DNA of 64,000 nucleotides from Oceanipulchritudo coccoides. Lineage in GTDB: Bacteria > Verrucomicrobiota > Verrucomicrobiia > Opitutales > Oceanipulchritudinaceae. The stretch is from the NCBI RefSeq assembly GCF_010500615.1, contig NZ_JAAGNX010000003.1, forward strand, positions 372,001-436,000, in the 5' to 3' direction. The translations under genes and the position numbers were made by a program. The notes under the pieces were generated by a model, which ran no database searches, was not told where the DNA came from, and worked only from the letters and a program-made list of their open reading frames with translations. Position 1 is the first letter of the stretch. The number at the start of each line of letters is the position of its first letter. This document shows, one piece after another, positions 17,489 to 26,673 of this stretch.

Positions 17489-19948
17489 ATGAAATACGGA
17501 TACTTTGACGACACTGCTAAGGAATATGTAATCACAGACCCGCGGACTCCCGCGAAATGGGTGAATTATATCGGGACTATTCGATTTGGCGGGCTCGTCG
17601 ATCACACTGGCGGAGCACTGCTGTGCGCGGGAGATCCGGCCCTCAATAGAATCTTGAAATACATCCCCCAATTGCCTGAGTCAGAGCCGAAGGGAGAAAC
17701 TTTATACCTGCGCATCAGGGAAAACGGTTCATACAAGATCCTTTCACCTTTTTTCACCCCCACCTTGGACGATTATGACGACTTCGCTTGTCATGTCGGT
17801 CTCGGATACCAGCGGATTGTATCGCGATCCCATGGTATCCGGACTGATGTCCTGATCTTTGTCCCCAATGATTCCCCGGTTGAAATTCGCGACATCAAAA
17901 TAACCAATGAAGGCAACAAGCCTGTTGAGATTGATTTGATCCCCTTGGTTGAGTACTCGCACTTTGAGGCATTGAAGCAGTTCACCAATGCCGACTGGGT
18001 TCCCCAGACAATGATGTCTGAGGCGGATCGTGATGAAAACGGTCTCCTTATCCTCAAGCAGTTTCCCTTCATGCGAAAGGAAACGAAACACAATTTTTTC
18101 ACTTCGAATCATCCGGTGGATTCCTTTGAAAGTGATCGGGCTCGATTCCTTGGAAACAATGAATATGCAACTTGGCAGGCGCCTGAGGCTCTGAAAAAGG
18201 AGTCCTTTTCCAACTACGAGGCACGACGGGGCAATAACATCGGGGCCCTGCTCCATAAGCTGGGAACCCTCGCCCCAGGCGAGTCAAAGCGAATCATTAC
18301 CCAGCTTGGCCAGGCTAAGGCAGAAGAAGTGGCCGGCCTTGTCCACCGCTACCGAGATGAAAAGAATGTCGCATCTGCCTTCCGCGAATTAGCCAGTTTC
18401 TGGGATGACTATCTCTCCAAGTTTTCCTGTGAAACGCCCGACGAGGCCTTCAACACAACGGTCAACGTGCACAATCCTCGACAGTGTTATATGACCTTGA
18501 ATTGGTCCCGCTATCTTTCACTCTACCAACTGGGACTGGGTTCCCGCGGCTTGGGTTTCCGGGACAGTTCCCAGGATACAATGGGCGCAGTGGCCGGTGC
18601 TCCCGGTGAAGTAAAGGATCTCCTGCGAAAACTCATCAGCGTGCAAAACCCCGACGGCTCGGCAATGCACCAATTCTTCCCGCTTTCAATGGAGGCAACC
18701 GAAGGAGATGCACTTGAGGAAGGTCACAAGCTTGTTTATGGAGACGATCACTTGTGGTCAATCCTCGCAGTATGCGCCTACGTGAAGGAGACCGGGGACT
18801 ATGATTTTCTCCGGGAAAAAGTGACATTCTATGACAAAAAGCTTCCGCTGGAAAAGAGGGCAAGCGCCCCTGTCCTGGAGCACCTGCTTCGCGCCTTGGA
18901 CTACACCAAAACCCACACGGGGATGCACGGACTACCGCTTCTGGGGTTTGCCGATTGGAATGACACGGTCAATCTCCTGGGTGATGCGGAAAGCCTTTTC
19001 AATGCCCACCTCTATGGAAAAGGATTACTCGAGATAATGGATCTTCTGGAATACCTCGGGGAAACAGCCAAGGTCACCGAACTCCGGGAGGACTATGAAG
19101 TCATGAGAAAGCATGTGAATGAACATGCATGGGACGGCGAGTGGTTTATTCGCTACTTCACCGAAAAGGGCGAACCCATAGGCTCCTCCTCAAATACCGA
19201 AGGAAAAATCTACACTAACGCCCAATCGTGGGCGGTCCTTTCCGGATTTGCCGAAGGAGAACGCGTAAACAAGGCTCTGGACTCCGTTTTTACGCATCTC
19301 AACACGGCCCACGGAATCAAGCTCAGCAGCCCGGGCTATACTCGCTTCGACTCCGAAATCGGTGGTGTCTCCACCTACCCTCCGGGTGCCAAGGAAAATG
19401 GCGGTATTTTCCTCCACTCGAATCCCTGGGTGATGATTGCCGAAACCATGCGGGGAAATGGAGATCGTGCGTACAAGTACTATCTCCAGATCAATCCTGC
19501 CGCCAAGAATGACGATATCGATACATACGAGATTGAGCCGTATGTCTACGCACAGAACATCCTTGGCGACGAACATCCGCAGTTTGGCCTCGGCCGTAAC
19601 AGCTGGTTGTCAGGAACCGCATCATGGACATATCAGGCAGCGACTCAGTACATTCTCGGCATCCAGCCAACTCATCAGGGCTTGCGTATTGATCCCTGCA
19701 TTCCGTCCGCATGGAATGGCTTCAAGGTCCGGCGTGTCTTCCGTGATGCAACTTACATCATTGAAGTGGATAATTCCGAAAACATTTGCAGTGGAGTTGC
19801 CACGGTAGAACTGAACGGAACACTGTTAGATTCAAACACAATCCCCGTCCAGGAACCGGGTTCGGAAAACAGGGTTGTCGTAACTATGAGAAAAGCCACT
19901 AGCAATGCCGACGCCCCTCCGATTGCACGGGCAGCAACTGTTAGTTAA
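17489..19948 (+). CDS. GH94-family glycoside phosphorylase, divergent subtype
   Basis: Protein of 819 residues without a signal peptide. The start at 17489 gives the canonical MKYGYFDDTAKEYVITDP. GH94 landmarks are present: GLGSRGLGFRDSSQD (349-363), DDHLWSILAV (419-428), GLPLLGFADWNDTVNL (481-496) with Asp492 as expected catalytic acid, and STYPPGAKENGGIF. The N-terminal half differs from cellobiose phosphorylase and holds segments such as RILKYIPQLPES and ALKQFTNADWVPQTM. I recall similar segments in cellobionate-phosphorylase-like or NdvB-like GH94 proteins, but specificity cannot be assigned. It probably releases glucose 1-phosphate from a beta-glucoside in the cytoplasm. It is divergent from the XylR-type regulator. 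Confidence 0.85.
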   Translation: MKYGYFDDTAKEYVITDPRTPAKWVNYIGTIRFGGLVDHTGGALLCAGDPALNRILKYIPQLPESEPKGETLYLRIRENGSYKILSPFFTPTLDDYDDFACHVGLGYQRIVSRSHGIRTDVLIFVPNDSPVEIRDIKITNEGNKPVEIDLIPLVEYSHFEALKQFTNADWVPQTMMSEADRDENGLLILKQFPFMRKETKHNFFTSNHPVDSFESDRARFLGNNEYATWQAPEALKKESFSNYEARRGNNIGALLHKLGTLAPGESKRIITQLGQAKAEEVAGLVHRYRDEKNVASAFRELASFWDDYLSKFSCETPDEAFNTTVNVHNPRQCYMTLNWSRYLSLYQLGLGSRGLGFRDSSQDTMGAVAGAPGEVKDLLRKLISVQNPDGSAMHQFFPLSMEATEGDALEEGHKLVYGDDHLWSILAVCAYVKETGDYDFLREKVTFYDKKLPLEKRASAPVLEHLLRALDYTKTHTGMHGLPLLGFADWNDTVNLLGDAESLFNAHLYGKGLLEIMDLLEYLGETAKVTELREDYEVMRKHVNEHAWDGEWFIRYFTEKGEPIGSSSNTEGKIYTNAQSWAVLSGFAEGERVNKALDSVFTHLNTAHGIKLSSPGYTRFDSEIGGVSTYPPGAKENGGIFLHSNPWVMIAETMRGNGDRAYKYYLQINPAAKNDDIDTYEIEPYVYAQNILGDEHPQFGLGRNSWLSGTASWTYQAATQYILGIQPTHQGLRIDPCIPSAWNGFKVRRVFRDATYIIEVDNSENICSGVATVELNGTLLDSNTIPVQEPGSENRVVVTMRKATSNADAPPIARAATVS

Positions 19949-19962
19949 TTCGCCCATTGATT

Positions 19963-19981
19963 CCGGTCGAGACAGGACCGG
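19963..19981 (+). terminator. small hairpin after GH94 gene
   Basis: A 6-bp GC stem, CCGGTC and GACCGG with a 7-base loop, lies 15 bases after the GH94 stop. No T tract follows, so it could be a weak terminator or a processing element. Confidence 0.3.
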
Positions 19982-20019
19982 TTCTCACATTTCATACCCC
20001 CCCCTTAAAGTAATACCCC

Positions 20020-22542
20020 ATGCAACTGAAGCTTGTCCCCATATCCCTGCTAACTCTCTGTTCTCTAACGAACGCACACCTTGCCGCAGAGGACCAACCC
20101 AACGTCCTGTTCATCGCGATCGACGACCTGGTGACGACAATCGGCCCCTACGATGATCCCCATGCCATCACGCCTGCCATGGATTCCCTGGCAAGCCAAG
20201 GCACAACATTCCGGAATCACCATTGCCAATGGCCCGTTTGCGGACCTTCCCGGGCAGCCCTGACAACCGGACTGCTCCCCGAAGAGACAGGCGTGATGGG
20301 ATTCAGACCGATCCGGGCAATTCTGCCGGATGTCATCACGCTGCCCCAGCACTTTCGCAACAACGGATACGAAACCGCCGCTACCGGGAAATTCCACGAT
20401 CCAAGAACCGTCGGCAATATTGTCGACCCCAACAGCCAGACCACAGACGGGCGCAACATTGACGATCCCGCTTCATGGTCCATCCCTTATGTTCGGGCTG
20501 ACGCCGGGTATTCTCCATCGGGTAAACCAGCTGTGGATGACTCCCTGGCCGATGAAACCCAACATGGCGACTATAAGATTCTCGATGAGGGCAAAGCGCT
20601 TCTCGATATTCTTGAAGGAGGCACCAAGCCGTTCTTTCTTGCTGTTGGATTCAAAAAACCGCACCTCCCGTTCATCGCACCGGCGGCCGATTGGGCCCTT
20701 TATGACCGCAACCAGTTCAGCCCGGCCCCATTACAGGATTTGCCCTTCAACAGCAGTAGTTATGTGGATGCGACCCTCGGGGATAATGACGAGCTTTTGG
20801 GATATGAACCCTACGATGTGACAGGACTTCCCACGGATGAACAACAGAAGGAATTAATTCATGGGTATTATGCCTGTGTTTCCTTCATAGATTCGCTTGT
20901 CGGAAATCTCCTCGCTCATTTGGCAACAAAATCCGACCCGCTGGATCCGGCTAAGAACATGTCGGAGACAACCATCATCGTCCTTTGGGGCGACCACGGA
21001 TTTCATCTTGGAGACCATGGAAAATGGGCCAAGCACACAGTGATGGAACGCGCCACCGCCGCTCCACTGATTATATATGATCCCCGCAACCCAGCCGGTG
21101 GTGTAATGAATTTTCATCCCGCCAACTCGATTGATATTTATCCGACCCTCGTTGAATTGGCCAACCTCCCGATTCCAGAACAACCGCTCAACGATACCAT
21201 CACCACGGGACGTCCCTTGCGCGGAAGCAGCCTGGCCTCAATGTTGCACGATTCCGATGCCGCTGTGAACAGTGGTGCCATTACCTATATTTCACGCAAT
21301 GGCGGTTATGGTTATTCCTATCGTAGTGACCGGTATCGCTACATAGAATGGGTAGACTCTTCAAATGTTGTTCAGGCAAGGGAGCTATATGATTACAAGA
21401 TGGATCCCTTTGAGACGAGGAACGTCATTGATGATCCTGCCAATGCAGCAATTGCTTATCAGCTTTCCCGTTCCATGCGGGCCGAAACAAGCTCAAGAGG
21501 GGCCGACAGGATGCAAGGATCTGCTCCTATCCCGGCAAGCGGGGCGGAAATCACACTGGGGAACGGCTATCTGCCGGGTGTCAAAATCGAGGCCTCCTCA
21601 GCCAGCGGATCACCCATGGTGACCTTGGATTGGCCGGGAGCGACTGGTGTCTCCTACGACATCATGAGCAGCACGACACTTGCCCCTTCCAGCTGGAGCG
21701 CCTCGCCTGATGGAATCTCAGGAGATCAAATCGTTGTTCCCCTGAATGGAACACGCCGGTTTTTCCAGATCGCAATCGGCTCAAACACCCCACCCTTGTT
21801 CAACAGGAATGCCATTACAGCTGATGACGCTGAGGTTGACGCCTCTTACAGTTTTGAGCTGTCAGCATTTGTTGAGGATCCGGATGTTGGTGACTCTCTC
21901 ACATTCAGCAAAGTATCCGGCCCCATTTGGCTCACCGTCGCACCAAGCGGAACAATCTCCGGCAACCCTCTCACGGGTGATCTTGGGGTGCATTACGCCA
22001 AGGTCGAAGTGGCAGACGCGAGTGGTGCGATTGACCTTGCCGAGGTATGTCTATCCGTTGTTCCTGCCGGGCCTGCAACGCAAACCGACACATTTTATGC
22101 AACCGACGACACCTTCGCCAAGCTAAGTAATACGACGCTTATCCCAGGCGGGCAGGCTGTCTTGGAAGTGCGTCAGGACGGAGCCAGTATTTTCACCCGG
22201 ATCACTTATCTTAAATTTTCTGTCTCCGGTATTGGCACGGTTCAGGAAGTGCGGCTGTATCTGCATTCCAATACAGAGACAGATCCTGTCAATGTACACC
22301 TTGTTACCGACACGTCATGGAGCGAAGGCTCATTGAATTGGGACAACCGTCCTCCATATTCGACGCTTGTCGGCTCGGGCATCCCGACAGCAGGAGCATG
22401 GTTATCAATTGACATCACTCCCGCTATTTCGAGCGACGGAACTTACTCATTCGCTCTCGACGAACAAGGAAACTCACTCGGAAAATTCGACAGCAGCGAA
22501 GCCGGATTCACTCCCTATATTGAAATTGTATCAATCCCTTGA
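20020..22542 (+). CDS. secreted sulfatase with Ig-like and CBM96/DNRLRE-like tail
   Basis: Protein of 840 residues, far longer than a plain sulfatase. A signal peptide (about 1-22) precedes an iduronate-2-sulfatase-like domain (about 25-490) with Cys74 in CGPSR, GFKKPHLPFIAP and LWGDHGFHLGDHGKWAKH. Residues about 525-588 form a small beta module with the pattern Y-D-I-M-S-S-T then RFFQIAI. Residues about 595-680 resemble a putative Ig/cadherin-like domain (SLTFSKVSGPIWLTVAPSGT, then ISGNP). Residues about 690-840 resemble the DNRLRE/CBM96 carbohydrate-binding family (YLKFSVSG, TSWSEGSLNWDNRPP). The tail should hold the sulfatase on polysaccharide. The GH5 gene follows after 16 bases. Confidence 0.88.
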   Translation: MQLKLVPISLLTLCSLTNAHLAAEDQPNVLFIAIDDLVTTIGPYDDPHAITPAMDSLASQGTTFRNHHCQWPVCGPSRAALTTGLLPEETGVMGFRPIRAILPDVITLPQHFRNNGYETAATGKFHDPRTVGNIVDPNSQTTDGRNIDDPASWSIPYVRADAGYSPSGKPAVDDSLADETQHGDYKILDEGKALLDILEGGTKPFFLAVGFKKPHLPFIAPAADWALYDRNQFSPAPLQDLPFNSSSYVDATLGDNDELLGYEPYDVTGLPTDEQQKELIHGYYACVSFIDSLVGNLLAHLATKSDPLDPAKNMSETTIIVLWGDHGFHLGDHGKWAKHTVMERATAAPLIIYDPRNPAGGVMNFHPANSIDIYPTLVELANLPIPEQPLNDTITTGRPLRGSSLASMLHDSDAAVNSGAITYISRNGGYGYSYRSDRYRYIEWVDSSNVVQARELYDYKMDPFETRNVIDDPANAAIAYQLSRSMRAETSSRGADRMQGSAPIPASGAEITLGNGYLPGVKIEASSASGSPMVTLDWPGATGVSYDIMSSTTLAPSSWSASPDGISGDQIVVPLNGTRRFFQIAIGSNTPPLFNRNAITADDAEVDASYSFELSAFVEDPDVGDSLTFSKVSGPIWLTVAPSGTISGNPLTGDLGVHYAKVEVADASGAIDLAEVCLSVVPAGPATQTDTFYATDDTFAKLSNTTLIPGGQAVLEVRQDGASIFTRITYLKFSVSGIGTVQEVRLYLHSNTETDPVNVHLVTDTSWSEGSLNWDNRPPYSTLVGSGIPTAGAWLSIDITPAISSDGTYSFALDEQGNSLGKFDSSEAGFTPYIEIVSIP

Positions 22543-22558
22543 GGTCTTACCTAAATAT

Positions 22559-24982
22559 ATGAAAATTCACTACACAATCTCCCTAGCTTCCCTTTTCTTC
22601 GCTGTTTCGCTTTCCGCGCAGGATACCGTCGTCCTCCATAACTGGCAATTCAATGATCCGGCAAGCACTCCCGTCTTTGACGGCGCCCTAAACACCGGCC
22701 AGGAAGCTGGTGCTGATTCTGAGGACTGGCTCGGCACATCCACCGACGGGGCCGGCAACTGGCATGTCACGGGCACGACCGGCAACAAATTCGGGGGATA
22801 CTGGCTTCAATCCACGCAGCTCCCGTACCAAGCGGATCAGGTCATTGTTGAGTGGGCTTACTCGTCCTGGGATTGGGGCTCGGCGACCCTCAGTCCGAAT
22901 ATCGGATTCGGCCTTCTAACGCCTGTTTCCGGGGAAAACGGATCCGCGACGATTTTGAGAAATGGAACCAGTCTGCGCGTACGGGATTCAATCAGCACAG
23001 ATGTTATTAATTTCCAGAGTAACACGATTGACAGTTCGGCAATCCCCTCCCCCCGGGTTCCCCTCGACCAGAGTACTGGACTTGAAATCCCCGGGGCCCC
23101 CGCCCTCGCAGCAGGAGACAGCTTGAAATTTCGTTACACAGTCGATTTCTCCGGCACAACGGCAACATACACAATCGACTATGGAATAAATAGTGGGGCC
23201 TACTTCACCATCTTCACCGGGACCTGGCCGTGGGGCCAAGTTGATGCCGTCCGCATCCAAGCAGCCAATGCTGAAGTGAGCAACAGCATCAAAGTCGATT
23301 ACTTGAAGGCAAGTGCTGTTAGTGCTCCCTCCACTGGCGGAAGTGGATCAACCGATTTTTCTGCTAGTATCCAGCGTCGCGCTCTGGGAATAAATCAGTT
23401 TCTGATCACCTGGCCTTCCAGGACGGGCATGACATATTCAGTACAATCCAGCTCAGACCTGTCCGGATTCGGAGACCAGTCAACGGGCTTACAGGCGACT
23501 CCTCCATTAAACGAGTGGTGGGTCGACTTTGATCCAAGCGGTGGGCCATGGTTTTACCGGGTTGGCCAGATTGAACCACCTGCCACAGGAGCAAGAGCCG
23601 CCGCACAGGCATTGAACAAGCGCTTGTTCCGTGGAAACAACTTCATGGCGTCGAAGTCCATGAATGACCAGGGGGCCGAGGAGGATTACGCCCTATTAAA
23701 TGCCTCCCATTTTAATCACTGCCGTATCGGCTACAAGATGGACGAAGTGGCCGGGCCCGCTCCGGGCCACCTCATTCCCGCCAGCGAAATGAACGTCCTT
23801 CAGAAGATGGTCGACTGGTGCCTTGATGAAGGCCTCATTGCTATTGTTGATCCGGTTCATAATTGGGCCAACAACAACGACCCTGCCCAGGAATACAATG
23901 ACACCCCAGAAGACCGCCTGAAGCTCCAGCGTATCTGGGAACAGGTGGCCGCCCATTTCGCCGGCTATGACCTCGATAAGGTCGTCTTCGAGATCATGAA
24001 TGAACCGCACGGTGAGGATAATGTCGCGACGATAATCAATATTGGACTCACTGCCATTCGCGGAGTCGCCGGCAACGAGGAACGCATTGTCATTGTCTCC
24101 GGCGACGGCTTCTCAACGCGCCAGGCCCTCATCGATGCGTTGGATAATGACGAAATCCCCAGCAATGACAATTACCTGATCGGCACTTTCCATTATTACG
24201 ATCCAAGGCCCTTTACCAAACAGCTTAATGAGGACATAAGCTGGGGAACCCCAGCCGAATTTTCGACAACGCCATCTGACTTTGATGAAGTCGTTGCGGC
24301 AAATGAAGCCTGGGCCACGCGAAATGCGACCGATCCCCTGCCCCTCTACCTCGGGGAATTCGGGGTCAATAATGATGCCGACAACTGGAACGAAGATCGC
24401 GAACGCTGGCTCAGCTGGATTCGGATGCAGGCGGAAGCCCGGGATATTTCATGGGCTCACTGGAACATGTACAATAATTCCGATTCCTCAAAGGGCATGG
24501 GGCCGTGGACTAGTAGCGAACAAAATAATCCATCCCTGCGGACATTTGATGCGGCCCCACTTGAGGCGCTGGTCGGACGGTACGAATTTGAAGACGGCTC
24601 TACCGGAGGCGGTGTTGTCAGTTCAGACCTTCTTCCGGGATTTACCGGCAGCGGTTATGCCGCCTACCCGGAAACCACCGGTTTGGGAACCTGGGCCAGG
24701 GTTGACGGAATCTATATCCCCACAACGGGAAGCTACGTCGTGAATATTCACTACGCCTCAGCAATTGAAAGAACTGTCCGTCTGGTCTCAAGTGCTCAAA
24801 CCTTGACCAACGTCGTCTTTCCCTCAACCGGAAGTAACGACAGCTGGGCAACGCTTCAGGTTGAAATCAATTTCAGCGGGAGCACCAGTGCGGATATCGG
24901 AAATGAAAGCCTGAAGGTTGTCGCAGATCCCGATGTTGGACCAAACCTCGATTGGCTCCACGTAACGGCGCCTAGTCCATAG
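22559..24982 (+). CDS. multidomain secreted GH5 glycoside hydrolase
   Basis: Protein of 807 residues. The ATG at 22559 is chosen because it starts a clear signal peptide (MKIHYTISLASLFFAVSLSA); the longer frame from 22367 overlaps the sulfatase. Residues about 22-250 form a module nearly duplicated in the protein at 25437. Residues about 276-338 form a small beta module ending WFYRV. The GH5 barrel (about 350-660) has NHCRIGYKM, Glu482 in FEIMNEPHGEDN, GTFHYYDP and nucleophile Glu600 in YLGEFGV. Residues about 680-807 look like a CBM6/35 domain starting YEFEDGS. It probably acts on a beta-glucan or mannan outside the cell. Confidence 0.87.
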   Translation: MKIHYTISLASLFFAVSLSAQDTVVLHNWQFNDPASTPVFDGALNTGQEAGADSEDWLGTSTDGAGNWHVTGTTGNKFGGYWLQSTQLPYQADQVIVEWAYSSWDWGSATLSPNIGFGLLTPVSGENGSATILRNGTSLRVRDSISTDVINFQSNTIDSSAIPSPRVPLDQSTGLEIPGAPALAAGDSLKFRYTVDFSGTTATYTIDYGINSGAYFTIFTGTWPWGQVDAVRIQAANAEVSNSIKVDYLKASAVSAPSTGGSGSTDFSASIQRRALGINQFLITWPSRTGMTYSVQSSSDLSGFGDQSTGLQATPPLNEWWVDFDPSGGPWFYRVGQIEPPATGARAAAQALNKRLFRGNNFMASKSMNDQGAEEDYALLNASHFNHCRIGYKMDEVAGPAPGHLIPASEMNVLQKMVDWCLDEGLIAIVDPVHNWANNNDPAQEYNDTPEDRLKLQRIWEQVAAHFAGYDLDKVVFEIMNEPHGEDNVATIINIGLTAIRGVAGNEERIVIVSGDGFSTRQALIDALDNDEIPSNDNYLIGTFHYYDPRPFTKQLNEDISWGTPAEFSTTPSDFDEVVAANEAWATRNATDPLPLYLGEFGVNNDADNWNEDRERWLSWIRMQAEARDISWAHWNMYNNSDSSKGMGPWTSSEQNNPSLRTFDAAPLEALVGRYEFEDGSTGGGVVSSDLLPGFTGSGYAAYPETTGLGTWARVDGIYIPTTGSYVVNIHYASAIERTVRLVSSAQTLTNVVFPSTGSNDSWATLQVEINFSGSTSADIGNESLKVVADPDVGPNLDWLHVTAPSP

Positions 24983-25068
24983 AATACACTTTCTCATTGG
25001 TTTAAGGCAAACAATCACCGAGATAACACATTGAAAACTGTCTCATTCGCCCAATCGTATAAACAATC

Positions 25069-25401
25069 ATGAAAAAATACCCTATCAAAATCACAGTAAT
25101 CACACTCCTTGGCAGCCTCTTTGCCTTGAGCATCGCCTCAGCCGAATACAGCTGGGCCAATAAGAAATGGGGCGAGCTGTCCGACGTCGAAAAGAAGGCA
25201 AAGGTCTTCTTGAAATGGGATACCGACGGTGACAGCCAGCTGAATAAGGCAGAGTACACCGAAATGACCCGGGTCCAATTCGAGAAAAACGGCAAGGAAG
25301 GTTACCAAAAAGCTGCCGAAAAGCGTTTTCAAAACAAGGATACCAATGAAGACGGATTTGTTTCCTTTGAAGAGCAGAACAATATGAAACTGCCCGAATA
25401 A
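25069..25401 (+). CDS. secreted EF-hand calcium-binding protein
   Basis: Protein of 110 residues with a signal peptide (about 1-24, ending SIASAEY). Two EF-hand loops are visible: DTDGDSQLNKAEY (about 51-63) and DTNEDGFVSFEE (about 91-102), each with acidic residues at the calcium positions. It should bind two calcium ions in the periplasm or outside the cell. It lies between the GH5 gene and the gene carrying a copy of the GH5 N-terminal module, which suggests a structural or calcium-dependent role with these secreted proteins. Dockerins also use paired calcium loops, but the spacing and sequence here look like ordinary EF-hands. Confidence 0.8.
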   Translation: MKKYPIKITVITLLGSLFALSIASAEYSWANKKWGELSDVEKKAKVFLKWDTDGDSQLNKAEYTEMTRVQFEKNGKEGYQKAAEKRFQNKDTNEDGFVSFEEQNNMKLPE

Positions 25402-25436
25402 TTGATTGTTAGTTTATCCCTTAAACCCTCGTTCAA

Positions 25437-26507
25437 ATGAAAACTCCACTACTGAAAAATCTCCCCTTCACTGTTATTGCTGCATCCTTTGCAGTAACGG
25501 CATTTGCCCAGGAAACCGTCGTCATCCACGACTGGCAATTCAACGACGCAGCCGGCACCGCCGTTTTCAATGATGCCTTGAACACAGGCGTCCAAGCCGG
25601 TGCCGACACCGAGAACTGGCTCGAAACAACCACCGACGGCGAAGGCAACTGGCATGTCACCGGTACAAGTGAAAACCGCTTCTCTGGCTACTGGCTGCAC
25701 GAAAGCCAGCAACCTGTTTCCGCTGACAAATTGATCCTTGAATGGGCCTACAGTTCATGGGACTGGAGTGCTGTAACCCAGAATCCCAATATCGGATTCG
25801 GTTTCTACTCTCCCGGTGACGGCACAAACGGATCTGTCACAATTCTCAGAAACGGGACCAGCATCCGCACACGGGATTCAATCAGCAAAGACGTTGTGAA
25901 CTTTCTCAGCAACACCATCAGTAGTGCGGACATCCCTGAGCCCCGGGTGCCGATCGATCAGGCAACCAAAATCGAATTCGAGGGTGCTCCAGCCCTTGGT
26001 GCTGGAGACAGCCTTAAGTTCCGCTACACGGTCGATTTCACAGCCGAGCCCGATACCTACATCATCGACTATGGTGTCAACGAAAGCGAATACTACACGA
26101 TCTACACGGGCGAATGGCCATACGGCGATATTGATCAAATTCGCATGCAGGCGGCTAACCCTGAGGTGGGTAACAGCGTTAAAATCGATTACATGGTCGT
26201 AACCGGCGAGAATGTCGTTTTCCCGGAGCTGGCAAGCTCCCCATGGGCGGATGTGTATCCATTGATTGGCGACATCGTACGCGACACCGGGATCGGTTGG
26301 ATCGATGATTCCCAGTACCCGTATGTCTACCACTTCAATGCGGACACCTGGCTGTATATCGATTCGGACAGCGCAACATTGGAATCCATCTACGGCTACA
26401 ACTTTGCCTATGGTTTCTGGTTCTGGACAGCCGACGATATCGATGGCTGGCACTTTAACCTGGAAGATCCCGAATACGGCCAAAGCGGCTGGGCACCTTG
26501 GTACTAG
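25437..26507 (+). CDS. secreted protein: stand-alone copy of the GH5 N-terminal module
   Basis: Protein of 356 residues with a signal peptide (about 1-24, ending TAFAQE). Residues about 24-258 match residues 22-250 of the GH5 protein at 22559; a hand count over the first 68 aligned positions gives 45 identities. Features include WQFND, GNWHVTGT, EWAYSSWDW, ILRNGTS and GAGDSLKFRYTVDF. There is no catalytic domain. Residues about 261-356 form an aromatic-rich end (YPYVYHFNADTWLYID, YGFWFW, GWAPWY) shared with the proteins at 60891 and 62450. It is probably a surface or extracellular carbohydrate-binding protein; the ligand is unknown. Confidence 0.75.
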   Translation: MKTPLLKNLPFTVIAASFAVTAFAQETVVIHDWQFNDAAGTAVFNDALNTGVQAGADTENWLETTTDGEGNWHVTGTSENRFSGYWLHESQQPVSADKLILEWAYSSWDWSAVTQNPNIGFGFYSPGDGTNGSVTILRNGTSIRTRDSISKDVVNFLSNTISSADIPEPRVPIDQATKIEFEGAPALGAGDSLKFRYTVDFTAEPDTYIIDYGVNESEYYTIYTGEWPYGDIDQIRMQAANPEVGNSVKIDYMVVTGENVVFPELASSPWADVYPLIGDIVRDTGIGWIDDSQYPYVYHFNADTWLYIDSDSATLESIYGYNFAYGFWFWTADDIDGWHFNLEDPEYGQSGWAPWY

Positions 26508-26592
26508 AGCCCTTTCACGCCACCTGATTACGATCAATTTCCACCTGGATTATCTTGAAGCCGCCGGGAAACCTGCGCGGTCAAGGGAGAGA

Positions 26593-26636
26593 TCTCCGAT
26601 AAGGTTAAAATCCGGAAGGATTACCTTGCCGGAGAT
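26593..26636 (+). repeat. intergenic copy of an element also found in xylB; terminator-like hairpin
   Basis: The block TCTCCGAT, a 10-base spacer and a 26-base block (26611-26636) match bases 32461-32503 inside xylB with 2 mismatches outside the spacer and a spacer shorter by 1 base. The 26-base block folds as a 9-bp stem with one bulged G and loop ATTA, followed by a T-rich run (26636-26644). ATCTCCG at 26592-26598 can also pair with CGGAGAT at 26630-26636, an alternative fold that excludes the first. The site lies between the module protein and the second TonB-dependent receptor. Confidence 0.55.
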
Positions 26637-26673
26637 TATTTTTTGGGAAAGCTTATAAAAAATAGTCATCACA

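Noticed and set aside
17330-17671. N-terminal extension of the XylR-type regulator
   Set aside because: The extra 114 residues match nothing, and they run through the divergent promoter region and into the GH94 gene.
25069-25401. dockerin of a cellulosome-like system
   Set aside because: The two calcium loops are ordinary EF-hands with a longer spacing, and no cohesin domain was recognised in the window.
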